The notes: generated by a model from the sequence alone, not told the origin. Shown: positions 11,143-23,555, counted from the stretch's first letter. The stretch is 64,000 nucleotides of DNA from Ulva prolifera (GCA_023078555.1 CM041203.1:5664538-5728537); one strand, 5' to 3'. Program-made: numbers and translations.

Positions 11143-14100
11143 TCAGCGCAGCAGCTCGGGCATGACGCCGTCCGTGCTCGGCGCAAACACGGCAAACACG
11201 GGCCGCGCGCACTCCGGCACGAGGCGGTGGAAGTTCTTCGCAAAGCCGACAAACAGGCGGCTCTGCATGAGCAGCTCACCGCGCATCTGCGGCAGCGGCC
11301 CCGGCGGCGGCGCCTCCGGCGTGTTGCCCTCGGCCACACGGGCCTGCACCCAGAGCCCCGGCACGATGAGCATGAGGTACGAGTCGCGGAGGAAGAAGAT
11401 GTGGTGGGCGTCGGCGCCGGCGGCGGCGAGGCAGGCGCGCCAGAAGGACATCGAGCGCAGGAGGAGCTTCTTCGGAGAGAACAGGCGCTGCCGGTCGACG
11501 AAGCCGCAGGAGCGCGCGACGGTCTTGATGAACCACAGCAGCTCGCGGGAGAACGCCTTCTGCACAGAGATGCTCACACAGTCAGGCTCACGACCTCACG
11601 CGTGTGCATGCAGCGGTAGGTGGGGGCACTGTATCGGGAACACAATGGCACAGAACCCTACACTCGACGGCGCGGTATCCCATGCTTCGCAGTGAGTGCG
11701 CCGTTGCGTGCATGCTCTCACACCCCGCGCTGCAACCCTATTGACCAGCGCCACCGCGCAGAAACGGCAGATCCCCCATGTGGATCTTTGCAGGAGGAAG
11801 CCGGCTGGGCCACCGCGAGTTCTACGAGTGCTACGGCTTGATACGACTGAAGGCCAAGGAAGGGCACGGGAGGCGCACATAGATCGATGACTCCATCTTA
11901 TAGGGGAAGGCGTCCTGGACGTCGGTGAGGCCGGAGATGACGCGCTCGAGCTTGGCGCGCGCCGCCGCGACCTCGCTCTCCGCCGGCGTGCGGCACAGCA
12001 GCTGCAGCGACGACGCGACCGGCGCCTCGGGCAGGATCGTGATCGGCGGTAGGTGGGCCTGCATGCGCGGGAATTGTCAGCTCGCCATACATGCATGCAC
12101 ACGCGTGTTAACACGCGCACCGGTGCGGCACACCGCGCCAATCATGCGTATGCACACGCGCTGCACGGCAGGGGACGAAGTGGCCGAAGCAACGACGAGT
12201 GTCACACACCGAAAAATCGTGTGACATGTTGGACGAGATTCTGGATCCACTGGTCAAGAAATACACTTGGAAGGAGGCATGACATTGAAAAGTGAGCCTC
12301 ACATCGGGCGGGGTACTGTTAGGTGTGGGGGGAGGGGGCGCACGAGGGTGTGCTGGGGGTAGTTTGCGGCCTCGTTCAGCCACGCCTCCCGCGAGAACAG
12401 CGCCTGAGCGCTGGCGCCGAGCGCCTGAGGAGCCTCCAGGCCACCGTACGACACGTGCCGCGGCGGCGTCCCGGCGTCGCCGACGTCCCCTCCGGCATCC
12501 GCCACCGTGTCCACCGTCAGCTCATCCGCCGACACGGCCGCCTTGGCCGCGGAGTGTGAGGGGCTGCCGTCGCGGGCGGGGAGGGTCGGCAGGGGCTGGC
12601 GCGGGGTGCCGAGGTGGGGGTGCCCCCCGGGGAGGGGGGCGGACGATGTTGCGGCGAGCTTGGCGACCCGGCCGACCGCGGCGGTGGCGGATAGCGTGTA
12701 GTCTGAGCGGCTGCGCTTGCGCTCGAGCGGCAGTGGCGGGGGGGCGCTGGCGGCAGGGGGCGTGGCCGGCTGTGCGGCTGCGGCATCGGCGTAGGTTTGG
12801 GCTGGGGAGCCTGCAGGGGGGGGGGGGGGGGTTTGCGGTCAGGAGTGGTTGCAGCAGAGTGTGTGGGGGGGAATGCTGCTGGGAGATACGTCTTTCAAGG
12901 ACAGAGTGGAAGAGGCCGATAGCACAGCATCAGGTAGCACAGGGCAGGACACAGAAGGCCTGGGAGACATGATGCTCAATGCTCATGGTATGTTCAGTGA
13001 CCATGAATATGAGAGATATCACGGTATGTTCAGTGACCATGAATATGAGAGATATCCTGCGAACGAGGCACTGGTTAGGTTCAAACCACAGTCACCTCTG
13101 GTGATCAAGTGGCCTGACCACAGCACTCTCATCCAGTGGTATGTATACATGCTTGGCATAGAGTCATGTGTCACATGCCACAACAGCTTATGCATGCTGC
13201 TCCATGCACATGCAGTGTTGACTTGCACAGATGCATGCACAGATGTAGGTGCGAGCTGCGGCAGCTGAAGTTGCTGCTCATGGCAGGCATGAACACTGTT
13301 CACATGATAGAACTCCAGTGACCAGTTGCACTAGAGCTAAGAAATGTTATCCTGAGTTTAATGCATGCAACGGATGCAGCTGAGACTCAGCTTGGTGGTA
13401 CATCTGTCACCTGCTTCCCTAGCAGCACTCGGATCAGGGATGTGCTTTAATATAGATTTTAACACAGGTTTGCCTGGCAGCTACCTGTGGCTCGGGCTGG
13501 TATTAGTCTACTCACCAGAATCAGTCTAGGCTACAAGCTTATGCATGCCTGCGCATTGTCAGCTCAGTCAACAGCTTGGCAGATGCATCAACACAGCTGT
13601 CTGGAGACATGATGCTGAGCATACTGGACATAGAATTAGGTGATGGCTTCAGCTACAGCACTAGCATTGTGCAGTGCCATCTGTAGTGACAGGTACTAAG
13701 CAGAGCATAACAGGTTGCCCCACTAAGCAGGAGGAGTGTGTGGATGGATCTTTCTATCCAAGATGCTATGCAGTCTACTTTGATGCAGTCTGCTTTGATG
13801 TTTCAATGCAGCATGGAATGCAATGTCGTGGTCACATGAGCCTTATCAACAAACTTGCCATCTCTTCTGCTTAGCATTGCTCCACAGGGATACTTAAAAA
13901 ATTAGTTCAACCAGCAGCTAGGCCAACCATGTGCGAAGAATTGCTACTACGAACCTGCTGAACTCTCGTATGACCTATTGTGCTTCAGGGAGCCAAGCTA
14001 GGCTCAAAGTCACAGAGAAGCAGAGTTATTACTGAAGCCAGTGCAGAGCACATTGCATAACCACAACTGCCCATTCATGCACATCCAGGAAGAGACTCGA

Positions 14101-16845
14101 TACGGTTGCATGCACTCCAGACGCATGCACATCCTCTTGACACATGTATGTGGTTACATATATGCGTGTGTGCGGGTGTCGCACCAGGCGTGCTCGACGT
14201 CGCAGGTGCGACAGGCTGTTGCTGCAGCGCCGGTGGAGGCGACATGTTTTGGCGTCTGGCATAGTGGTTGGCGATGGCTGTGGCGACGGCCAGAGCGTCG
14301 CTGATTTCGGTGTCCGAGCCGTTCCGATGGAGCTGTTGCTGTGGCTTGGAATGGCTTTGCGCGCTGACAGAGCGCCCTGTGCCGACAGCCTCGGACAGCG
14401 CCATCAGCGTCGCCGCTGCGGCGTTCTGGACGTCTGGATGTACAGCATGTTTGTGTCCCGGTATGTGAGCATCAGTCCCGTTGGTGGCCTTGCCTGCATA
14501 CTCACGGCTGTGGTCGCATGCGAACAGTTCTGGCTGACCAGGGCGCACAAGCTGGCAACAATTTACATGGTCAACCTCACGGACGACAATCAATGGCATG
14601 CGTGTTCAGCGAGATCCCCAGAAGGTGGCAGCTTGTGCCTTGACGCGAATATTTCAGCACTGTTGCCGCCAAGGATACCACCGCGAGACAAGCTCCCCGG
14701 GGCTACGAATCCGTCTCCGGAGCACGTACATACACGTACGAGAGACACAGCAACAGAAAACATCCATCGAAAGGTCGAGCGCGATGCCTAACGTAAGCTC
14801 AAAGTTCCTATTCCCTGCAGTGTTTCGTATGACTCTGCAGACTGGTCGTGGAGCTGTAGAGCGCCAAACTGGAGGTACGCGTGGGAGCCTACAGGGACAG
14901 CGCATCGCGAATGCTTCGTATGAGAACTGTGATGGGCCTACTATGCCGCTCAGAGAAGACCTGGGCCTGAGTGAGTCAGGCCAGCTACAAAATGTAAAGG
15001 CACAACATGGCCAGGTACTGGCAGGCCAAAAGCTGACTGGTTTTTCTTGTGGGACAGGCCATCACCTGCCACGCAGCTATGGCAAGCTTTCACAACAGCT
15101 GTTAATGCTGTGGGAGATGTCCCTGGATGCATATCTGCTGAGTGGTGAGATATCACCACCCAACAGAGCATGGGCTGAAAACGGCTCCCCCCTCCCCCAC
15201 CCCACCCCACCCCACCCACACACACACACACCACACACACACTCTCTCTGACAACAGAATTCAAACACCACTTGCAGTCCAACACCTAAGTAATTCTCTG
15301 GCCAGATACAGCAGTGGCAAGCAAGCTCAAACATGCTGCAGTTCTGCTGCCACTTCTCAATGGATCCAACAAGCTTGCCATGCCATGCCATGCATGTCAA
15401 CCACCAGACCACCACTCTAATAGTGCCGCTGGCACCACTGGCAGGACTGGCGCACCATCAGATCAAAGACAAAATGCTCTACACAGCAACTCTGTGTTTT
15501 CAAACAAGAGCCAAGGCGCCTTCCCGGAGAGCAATGCGGAGGGCGAGCCAAGGCCCTTCCACAAAGGCCAGGCAGGACCAGCACCAGCACCACACCTATA
15601 AGTGCAGGCCGTTTCTGCAAACGAAGTGACCCAGACACAAGTAGGGCCGCGCGTACTGCTCACACAACATGTTCAGACTACATATCCATGAGAGAGAAAA
15701 CCTAATCAAACGTAGCAGACAGCCAAGCAGCTGCCCCACTGGTGGTGCCAGTTCGCAGAATCCCACAGGTCAATCTCCATTGGAAACGTCAGGATGCCTA
15801 GACAAGGTTGAAACATGTTATCCAAAACCCACGGCAAGTACAGCATTCCTTCCAGCTGCAGAAGGAACAGCATTCCTTCCAGCTGCAGATCAACACAAAA
15901 ACACAAGCTTGGAACCACATCCTACTGTGTGCCCTCTCACAAACCCGCCACCCTTGGCTGTCTAGCTGGCTGCCTATCACGTGGGCTGCACAGATCTGGA
16001 AAGGAGGGAGGGGGGGATGTCAGAGCAGTCACACCTGTTGGACTCGAGGCAGGAGGGCCTGCATGGACGTGCGCCTGTGCCTGTGAAGTCACCCCGGGGT
16101 GCTCCGCGCTGGCCGGCGAGGCGGCAGCCTGGTCACGCGCAGGTGAGCCACCGCCCTCCTCGCGGGTGCGGTGGAGCCCCATTGAAGATGGAGCCTCCTG
16201 CAGGGACGCCGCGGCGCCGGCGCGGCGTTCCATGTGCTGCTGAATGCATGCACGTGCGACGGCCGTCGCCGCCGCGATCGCAAGCGCATCCTGCTGCCCA
16301 TCCGAGGCGGGGGTTCGTGGAGGGGCAGCCGCCGCTGCGGCGGCCGCCGCCGTGGGCACCGGCACTGGGACTGCGTACTCGCCCTTCGGGTCTGCCTGGG
16401 GGCGGGGGAGCTGGAGGAGGTTCCGCATCGTCGAGTCGTGGTGCTCGTTCGCAATCGCCGTCGCGGCCTTGCACAGCGCGACGTCGCGGAGGGCCTGCTC
16501 CTCTGCCGCGGTCGCGGCCGCCGCGGCCGCCCGCGCCGCCTCCGCCGCCTCCGAGGCCTTCGCCGCAATGGCCTCTGCGGTGCGGAGCGCGTGGCATGCC
16601 GCCTCCGCGGCAGCCTCAGCGTTGACGACCGAGGCGTACATGTGGGTGTGGACGGTGGAGGGGATCATGAAGCGGGTGTGCTCAGTGGCGGGGGGGTGCG
16701 CGAGGGTGGCTACGGGGGAGCTGCGGCGCTTTTCTACACTCATCGGTAGCGCCTTCTGGAAAGAGGGGGCCATATGGCTGGAGTCCAGCGTTGCGAAGAT
16801 CCTCCCGCCCTGCTGTGACGTGAACGCGTGGAGATCGATCTGCAT
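11143..16845 (-). CDS. Gene X: Ala/Pro-rich protein with conserved-looking C-terminal domain, six exons
   Basis: Six minus-strand exons join with matching phases: 16845-16035 (phase 1 out), 14433-14185 (1 to 1), 12810-12317 (phase 0 out), 12249-12208, 12058-11879 and 11559-11143 (TGA). They sum to 2193 nt, 731 codons with stop. Donors include GTGTGA and GTGCGA, acceptors TGCAG or CCAG. The N-terminal ~500 residues are Ala-, Pro- and Gln-rich, with helical Ala repeats that recur as similar motifs (ALAIAAATAVARA, DALAVATAIANHYARR) and a basic KRSRSD segment. The last ~230 residues (from EAWLNEAANYPQH) have globular composition, including SRELLWFIKTVARSCGF, SMSFWRACL and YLMLIVPGLW, and probably form a folded domain I cannot assign. 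Met at 16845 may be internal: the sequence just before it also reads as an acceptor, and possible upstream exons lie at 17-18 kb. The 320-bp last intron could hide a mini-exon. Confidence 0.7.
12816..12831 (-). promoter_or_regulatory. Pure-C polypyrimidine tract at a 3' splice site
   Basis: On the minus strand 16 consecutive C residues are followed by TGCAG and the third exon of gene X at 12810. A polypyrimidine tract made only of C is unusual, since U-rich tracts bind U2AF better. It links at least one of the region's poly-C runs to a plausible splicing role. Confidence 0.55.
12849..13268 (+). CDS. Possible transposon-derived ORF with 12-residue tandem repeat
   Basis: This 139-codon plus-strand frame lies in a CpG-depleted block inside an intron of gene X. 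It carries an exact 34-bp DNA repeat with 36-bp period (12987-13020 and 13023-13056) encoding two copies of the 12-residue unit HGMFSDHEYERY, followed by ALVRFKPQSPLVIKWPDHS. The segment is acidic and aromatic. CpG depletion suggests an old methylated insertion rather than a host exon. No family is recognised. Confidence 0.25.
   Translation: MQQSVWGGMLLGDTSFKDRVEEADSTASGSTGQDTEGLGDMMLNAHGMFSDHEYERYHGMFSDHEYERYPANEALVRFKPQSPLVIKWPDHSTLIQWYVYMLGIESCVTCHNSLCMLLHAHAVLTCTDACTDVGASCGS
15427..16030. other. Intronic CpG-poor DNA of gene X
   Basis: The intron between the first two gene X exons (14434-16034) contains a CA-repeat (about 15208-15245), a CpG-free run from about 15250 to 15426, and a duplicated 23-bp unit near 15840-15890 (CATTCCTTCCAGCTGCAGA type). 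No transposase-like frame is seen. Confidence 0.5.
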
Positions 16846-18260
16846 GGGGCGCGATCGTCGTGACCACCGGCACAAGTACCGCCTGTGTACAATCATAATT
16901 GTGCACCGTGCATCCGTCGTCGTGCAGCCGCGGTGGGTGCAACACATTCCGGCTGGAGGGCACAGACGTGTTGCAGCACAGTGCACCGGCGTGAGCAGTC
17001 ACAACACAAGCATCCCTCACGGAGCATTTGAGTGGGAGTCTGCGAATCAGTGAGGTGCAGCTGCAGCTGCATGCAGGCGTGAGGGGCAGCGCCTGCGGAA
17101 CGTGGGTGTGTCGGAATCGGGTCAGCTGAGCTAGGCAAGGGCTGTGCTTGGCAGTGAACGGATGCAAGTTCGGCACGGTTGCAGCTTCGACGTGCATTGC
17201 GTCATAAGTTCGGCCGCGAGCGTCAACCATGCGACGTAACCATGGAGGCAGTCGCCGTGATGAACACAGCGGACGGTCGAAATGGCAAGCGATAGGCGGT
17301 CATCCTAATGCTAGACGCAACCTTGGAAGCACATAACGTTGTGAAAATCTGCCAGCGGCGGGCGCATCTGTTAAGGCAACAATCCTGCTGGACAGCACGA
17401 AGGGAATGCACAAGTGAATAGTACACTGTGTTGGCCTCATCAGACGGGACCAGAAGGGAGCTCGCACTGTTGCCGCTTTCCAGTGAGTACGCAAGTGCTG
17501 CAGGCTGAATTCGCTTCCGCAGCAAAGGCCAGGTGATAGCGACACGAACAGTAGCTAGCAGCTGCTACAAGTCTCTACTTGCCGCTGACTGTGGCTGTTT
17601 TGTGACATGCTTTGCTGTTGCAGAGAAGACGACCCGCATCACACGTACTCAAGAGTTACAGGCGGCAATCAGCCGCACTAACACCACTTCTTCACCGACA
17701 ATGTGCAGAAAAAAGAAAACCTAGCGATTGCAGTATCAAGGCTGCGGTCTATGTAGGCGCTTCGCCAAGAACGCAACAGGCAGTGCTTCTGAACGTTGTG
17801 GTGGTGATGAGCGTTGCCCTTGAAATGAAACGCTGCGAGAATACGGCGAGAATACTAAAGCAGAATACAGCAAGGCTACGAATTAAGGGACGGGAGAATG
17901 TTTCGCCGTGCAGCGCGCAGCAGTTTGTCCGCATGAACGTGCCAACGCGTTCATGCTCGTGAAAAGGAGTTTTCGTTGTGCACACATAGCCACTCCCTGC
18001 ACGGCATTACAAGTTCGCCGGCGAGGCGTGGCGATGCCTCTTGCACAATGCATCGAGATCGTTGCTACACGAGGCCAGCCGGAGGCGAGATGAGTGATGC
18101 TGGTGAGTAGCTGGCTCATTCCTGGCAGTGTAAGACACCAGCAGGAGGCCAAGCAGCAGCAGCAGCCATTCAGGCAAACTCTTGTTTCAGTAACAGGCTG
18201 CTCACACCTCAGAGTTTCAGCCACACTTGGCCAGCCCTCAGCAGTGTTGTCCTGCACTGT
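16846..18260 (-). other. Possible 5' exons of gene X
   Basis: Several minus-strand frames here have ordinary protein-like composition, notably 17223-17525 (containing ALAYSLESGNSASSLL) and 16940-17230. A donor-like AAG|GTTGCG lies inside the first. No phase-consistent path to the exon at 16845 was established, and plus-strand frames over 17730-17960 look equally plausible. They are recorded as candidates only. Confidence 0.25.
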
Positions 18261-19939
18261 CCTTCAAAGAAAGCACGCTTGGGCTCCTGCAAGGCCAGAA
18301 GCCCAAGTGAGACATGAGACAGGCAACATGTTGCCATGCAGCTGCCATGCACAGCCAGTAATGGTGCGGGCTGACTGCCTCCCGGCTACCGTTGCCTGAG
18401 GACACATGCTCCCAGGATGCAGGCCTATACAGGTACACGTGTTAGGCATGCTAGCTGTGTGCTGCCTGCGGTGCTACCTGCCCCTCGAGGTCCATCTTCG
18501 TCCTTGGAAAACCAACAATGCCAGATGTATTAGTGGGCCAGGGCATGCGCCGGAAAAAGTGAATGGTGCGCCATCGGCGTTGCCAAGCATGTTTTGGTAA
18601 TTCGCGGCTGCGGTTACGTTGTGCCTGCTCATTAGCCTTGCACACACGCGGTTCGCGCCCACAGCCGGACGCTCAAATTGTGAATGGAGTGTGTTCCCTG
18701 AGGTCTCGCAGACGGCATGGTTCACGTCTTGTCTCTACCGTATCAGTAATACACATCAGGCAATCGTCACGATCGTGCGGGGCCTAGCTGGACCGGAGCT
18801 CCGCGGAGCTGCCATTTTCTAGTAGTAATAGGGTCCTATAGGGGCGGGCCTAGGTGTCAAATGTGCGACGTGAATCCTCCTATAGCTCCGGTGAACGCCG
18901 CCGCGCAAGTTCACGAGCCGCGCATGTGTGAACCTTCGATCCACACATGCTACGATTCGTGCAGCGCAATGTCCAGCAACGAACACCATATTCGTGCGCA
19001 CGCGTCAGGGGAAGAGCCGGCCGTGCGCAGCGCTGCTGTGGTATACCATGGTACCATTCTGCACAGGCTCCCAGCACGCACTGCGCTTGCAGCGCGAATC
19101 GTCTATATCGACATATGCAGATATTTCTGACCGCCCTTGCTGTCTCGACATGCGTGACTCATCGCGAGCGCCCACCCGACCCAGCCACAGAGACGAAAAA
19201 AACACAGTAAACCGGGCCCACAGACGCGAAGAAAAGACCACAGTGGTTGTTGTCTGCTGATCTGAAGCAGCCGCACCTGTGCAAGAGGACGATAACGTTG
19301 GATCCAGACGCCCGATTCGATCTTGATTGCACAATCTTGAGAGTGACAAAGTACGGGTACGGGAAGAGTGGACACATTGAATACAGGCTTTCTGTGACCA
19401 CAGTGGATGGCAACATTTGCGAGGTGATGGAAGGCCTGGGCGACATGTTACGATACAACGAGCCTTCGACATTGCTCATGGCTGCCCGTGCCCTCATGCC
19501 ACGATGTGTATACGGGATTCACGCCGGATTGATCCCAATTGTCATGATTTTATGCATACATGCATGCGGATAGAACGTACCGCAGGCTCTGTAGTAATCG
19601 CCGCGGAAGGGGCATGCGTGCATGCAACCTCATGATGCCCTTACGATGCATGCTGCTCCGTTGCGGATTTCCCGAGGTGAGATTCCCAACGAGTGGCTGT
19701 AACGTCAGATGTGACGCAATTACGTAGATCGGCCCGTGCGATGGTAACAAATCTGCGGGTCGGCATGCATTGTGCGTGCTTTTGTAAAGAGTGCGTGCAC
19801 CATCACGCCCAGGCACGTACAACGAGCGTAGACATAGCAGCCTATCAGATGCACTGCAGTTGTTTGCATTCGATAAGTTGGCATCCTGCCGCTGCCGCGA
19901 TGCATGCATGTGTCTGCGGAGCTATGTGCCACATGCATG

Positions 19940-20125
19940 TCGGGTGTTGGCGTGTGTGTGGCTGTGTGGCTGTGTGGCTGTGTGGCTGTGTCCGGCGCGG
20001 GTGCTGCCGTTGCGTGGGTGTTTTGGTTTGAGCTTCGCGTGGCTTGCTGCGTGGTGTGCGGTTCCCCTGGTTCTTGCTTGCGGTGCTACCTGCCTCGCTT
20101 GCTTTGTCCTTGTAACACATGCATG
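19940..20125 (-). repeat. Repeat family A, short form
   Basis: Read on the minus strand it starts TGTGTTACAAGGAC, continues with an AGCAAGCGAGGCAGGTAGCACC-type stretch, then a CA-rich middle and repeated CACAGCCA units. The same short form occurs at 30815-31000 (-) and 34075-34255 (+). Confidence 0.7.
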
Positions 20126-20284
20126 TCACACAAGCCTGAGCACTCAAGCGGCTGGCCACCTGCTGCCAGTGAAGCACCGTGCACGATCCGACATGGCACC
20201 CAGGTACTTTTTCTGTGACGTTACAGAAGATTTGAAGATGTCGACTGTGCAGCACGTACGTGCGTACACATGTACATGCGGGAA

Positions 20285-20490
20285 TCGAAACGGCCGTACG
20301 TGACCACCTCGCTCAGCACAGCTATCTCGAGATAGGAGGCGGCCCTGTGAGTTGCGTGCGGTCCGAGTCGTCTGAGGGGGGTTTCCAGGTGGTTTACCCC
20401 TCCGGCATATGTGGTTCCGTTATCTCGGAGTTGTCAATGTCCAATAGGATACGGCTCAGTAAACTCAGACTTTTCTTTACTTAGCCTTAC
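20285..20490 (+). repeat. Repeat family C copy
   Basis: It shares with 42395-42575 (+) and 41335-41420 (-) the run GGTTTCCAGGTGGTTTACCC, then GGAGTTGTCAATGTCCAATA and TACGGCTCAGTAAA, ending in a short TTTACTT-rich tail. This copy contains an extra CTATCTCGAGATAG palindrome. Confidence 0.75.
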
Positions 20491-20924
20491 ATGTGCATTG
20501 CGCACCGACGCCACGCGCACCCATCCCGCCTACGCTTTCGTATCTAAGCTTCGAAGAGAGATCTCAAGCCACGCCCGCCACGTGTGACATGCCGCGTGTC
20601 ATGTACACGTGGCCCAAGCTCGATACTTGGGTCCGCCCCATGCATACATATTGCGGAATGTCGGTTGCGGTGCCGCCAGTATCTCAAGAGATAGCAGCAA
20701 CACCCACGGTGAGCATGAAAGCCGATGGTCTGAGCAAAATAAACGTGCAGACACGGTTTGATTCGTGCGGATGCCGAGACGGCTCTGCAAGGCGGTCAGC
20801 TATAGTTGTGCTGCTCTGGTAGGTTGTAAGTTCTGAACCACAGATCGAAAGGGACACAGCAGCAGGTGGCAGATGGCATGGCGTCTTACACATGGCGTGC
20901 AGCGGTAGAGTGTTTTCGTTTTCG

Positions 20925-21613
20925 ATGATATTTCAGGAGGGAAAACTAAACCTTGAACCAGGAAATCCAGGTATTGAAAAAGAAAATTGTGTGATTCTAG
21001 AGGGGCATTACACAGGCAGAGTGGTGCCACTTAATAGGGACACATGTATTACTGGCACCTACTATTGGAGTTGACCAACAGCACCAGGTGGGTTGCTGTC
21101 ATGACTGGCTGAATGCATGGATGAACACATCTTGCAAGACAGACCTGCTGAGCAAGTGTGCACAGCCTGGGGTGGAAATGTGAGCAGACTGTGAATTCCA
21201 CAGCCTGAAGGAGGAAGCTGGGGAGCAGAGTTTTCTGGCTTCTGCAAGCCAAGCCAGCCTCTGATGAGCATGCAGGCAAGCTATAGGAAGCTACCAGCTG
21301 TTAGCACCTGAGCTATAGATGGAAGTAGCAACAGCCTAGATGAGCAGATCCTCAAGGAATGGGCTGGAGCTCCCTAGGTGGAAAGCTGGCAGTTCTCAAA
21401 GACCTGTGTATCTGTGAAGTTGTGGGGTGCAAACATGGAACCCAGGCAGAGCTCACAACTGACAGATGTGAAAAATCTTACTGTGTTACTACTGCTAACA
21501 AATTTGGTAATACACTTGTTGCAATTGGGTAATGCTCCCTCTGCAATGAGTTGACACATCTGCACACCCCCACCAGTGGTGCTCATGCTGAATGCTGTCA
21601 ACTCCCTCTGGAA
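20925..21613. other. 689-bp segment with no CpG dinucleotide
   Basis: Reading each line, no CG occurs between the CpG at 20923-20924 and the one at 21614-21615, while TG and CA are abundant. Flanking DNA has normal CpG. The pattern is expected where cytosine methylation at CpG has decayed to TpG/CpA over a long period, as in silenced transposons. Confidence 0.9.
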
Positions 21614-21787
21614 CGTTCCTGAGAACACATCTCTGGCCTGCTCAGCAAGGATCCAACACAGGTGAGAGCTGCCGTGGCACGGCACGGCATCAGATGCATG
21701 CTCTGCCACATGGGACTGCTTCGTGATTGCTGCAGAGTAGCCTGAGCTCAACAAGCAGGTCCGCAGGGCAGTGGTGCAAAGCTGTGC

Positions 21788-21873
21788 CATGAACTGAAGC
21801 TGTCTGGCATTTGTCCTTGTGACATGAACTGAAGCTGTCTGGCATTTGTCCTTGTGACATGAACTGAAGCTGT
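21788..21873 (+). repeat. 35-bp tandem repeat, 2.5 copies
   Basis: The unit starts CATGAACTGAAGCTGTCTGG and repeats at 21788, 21823 and 21858 with exact period 35. Confidence 0.95.
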
Positions 21874-22420
21874 GGCCCTTTCTGTGATGTGACAGTGCCA
21901 GCAACGTGTCCAATATCCCACAGACATGTCAAACATCCTGCAGTGCTTCTGCAGAGGCAGGCTGGCTACGTGTGGTGTGTTATGATTAGACCGTTGATTC
22001 ATTCATGGACTGCCAGCTTTATGCAACAGGCCACAGTGCCGCGCCCGTGCTATTTCCCAGCAGTGCTCATTCACAGACGTAAGCCACCGAGGTGCATCAA
22101 ACACCGATGTGAATTTCAGCACCAGTGTGGATTTCTGTGCATAGATGCAGTGCAGCAGTGTCCTTGGCCTCCCTTCAGAGCTTGCATGCAGGGATCTCTA
22201 CTGAGCTGCCTGCACTACTGTATGCTTCCACCAGTGCTGCTGACTCGCCACAAACCTGGCCCAGGCTAGTTTGCATCTCTCAGACAACAGGCATATCTCC
22301 TGTAGCCCTAGCCCTGTGTGCTGGCCCAGCTAGAGCAGGAACGCACCGGTGGCCACGCCTGCGATCACTGCTGCCTCCATCACTGCCATCACTGCTGCCT
22401 CCATCATACGCACCACTACG

Positions 22421-22480
22421 GTGTTTGCAATGTCTGCTGGTCTGTCTCTGGTGTTTGCAATGTCTGCTGGTCTGTCTCTG
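22421..22480 (+). repeat. 30-bp tandem duplication
   Basis: 22421-22450 and 22451-22480 are identical (GTGTTTGCAATGTCTGCTGG...). The length is a multiple of three, so flanking frames stay open. Confidence 0.95.
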
Positions 22481-23511
22481 ACAACTCTGCGCCCGCTGCT
22501 GCTTCTGTCTGCCCACACCTGCACACACCCCCACACTTGCTACTCAAGGCTACTCAACAGCCGAGACAAGGCTGCCACTGGTTCAGACCTGGAGAAGTAA
22601 AGTCTCTAGTAGCAGTTAGATCGATGTCTGCTTAGCAGGTCAGCGGCACGCTGCAGATGTGTGTCGCAATTGCAGTGTGGGTGGAATGGTACGAGGGAAT
22701 GTGCTGCCATGTGTGGAGTCATGTAAACATCCACAGAACGTGAATGTGGCGTGGCGCGCGTGTGGTGAGGATATGTGCTGGCCACTGTGGCTTGTCAATG
22801 TGGCTGGATCGATAAAAGCCTGGTGCAATGCTAGCAGGGAATTGGCAACATGGCGGGTGAAGTGAAATTCATGCAATGCGGTGTGGGAAGAACCCAGCTG
22901 CCAACAGGTGCAATAATAATGGGGCTGTGACAAGAGAACTCACAGCCTGGGGCCCACAAGAAGCCTGGTGTTGAGTCAGCACACTGGCATGAACCTGAAA
23001 TCTTGACATGAGTCATGGCTGTTGGTTTCTGGGTAGAACTTCCATGCACATTGGCAGGGGCACTCCTCAGCCTCTGCACATGCCTCAGACACAGGCCCAG
23101 TTTTCTGGATCAACTGCAAGCCTCACTGTCAACTCGAAGCATGGGTACCTGCTGCTTCTTTACAGGAAATCGGACAGGATTCTCGGAGCTGTAGCAACAA
23201 TAGCACAGCTTGGACACTGCTGCACATATGGGTCAGCCATGACCACATGCATAGCATGATAATGCATATGATGGGGTATGGATGGGGTACGTACCTCAGG
23301 CTGTTGCCATTCACTGGGGATCAGACTATTGCCAGGCCGCAGATTGGGAGCTCACACAGACCTGTCCCTAGCCCTAGCCGGTGTGCATGCATCCTGAGTT
23401 CTGGCATTTCAGATCTAGAACTTAGAGTTATGCATGCGCAGGGCTGGCGGGCACCAGATATCATGGTGAAAACAGGAAGTTTTTTTTTGTTGTGTGGGGA
23501 ACCAGATGTTT

Positions 23512-23555
23512 TCAGCCATCGAGTGTGTCACATATGTGACACACTCGATGGCTGA
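23512..23555. repeat. Perfect 44-bp palindrome, no spacer
   Basis: The two 22-nt halves are exact reverse complements around a central CATATG. It abuts and overlaps the next palindrome by five bases. Confidence 0.95.

Larger units (their letters stand above)
18261..23460. other. Repeat-dominated stretch, no confident gene
   Basis: It contains family-A material at 19940-20125 (-), family C at 20285-20490 (+), a 689-bp CpG-free segment (20925-21613), a 35-bp tandem unit (21788-21873) and an exact 30-bp duplication (22421-22450 and 22451-22480). The many overlapping frames are low-complexity or generated by the repeats. Confidence 0.5.

Noticed and set aside
15180..15245. CA-repeat as telomeric or satellite DNA
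   Set aside because: A short simple CA/CCCCAC microsatellite without a telomere-type unit.
18090..18110. tRNA or other small RNA genes besides U2
   Set aside because: I looked for T-loop (GGTTCGAATCC-like) and U1/U4/U5/U6 signatures throughout; isolated partial matches had no cloverleaf or conserved blocks nearby.
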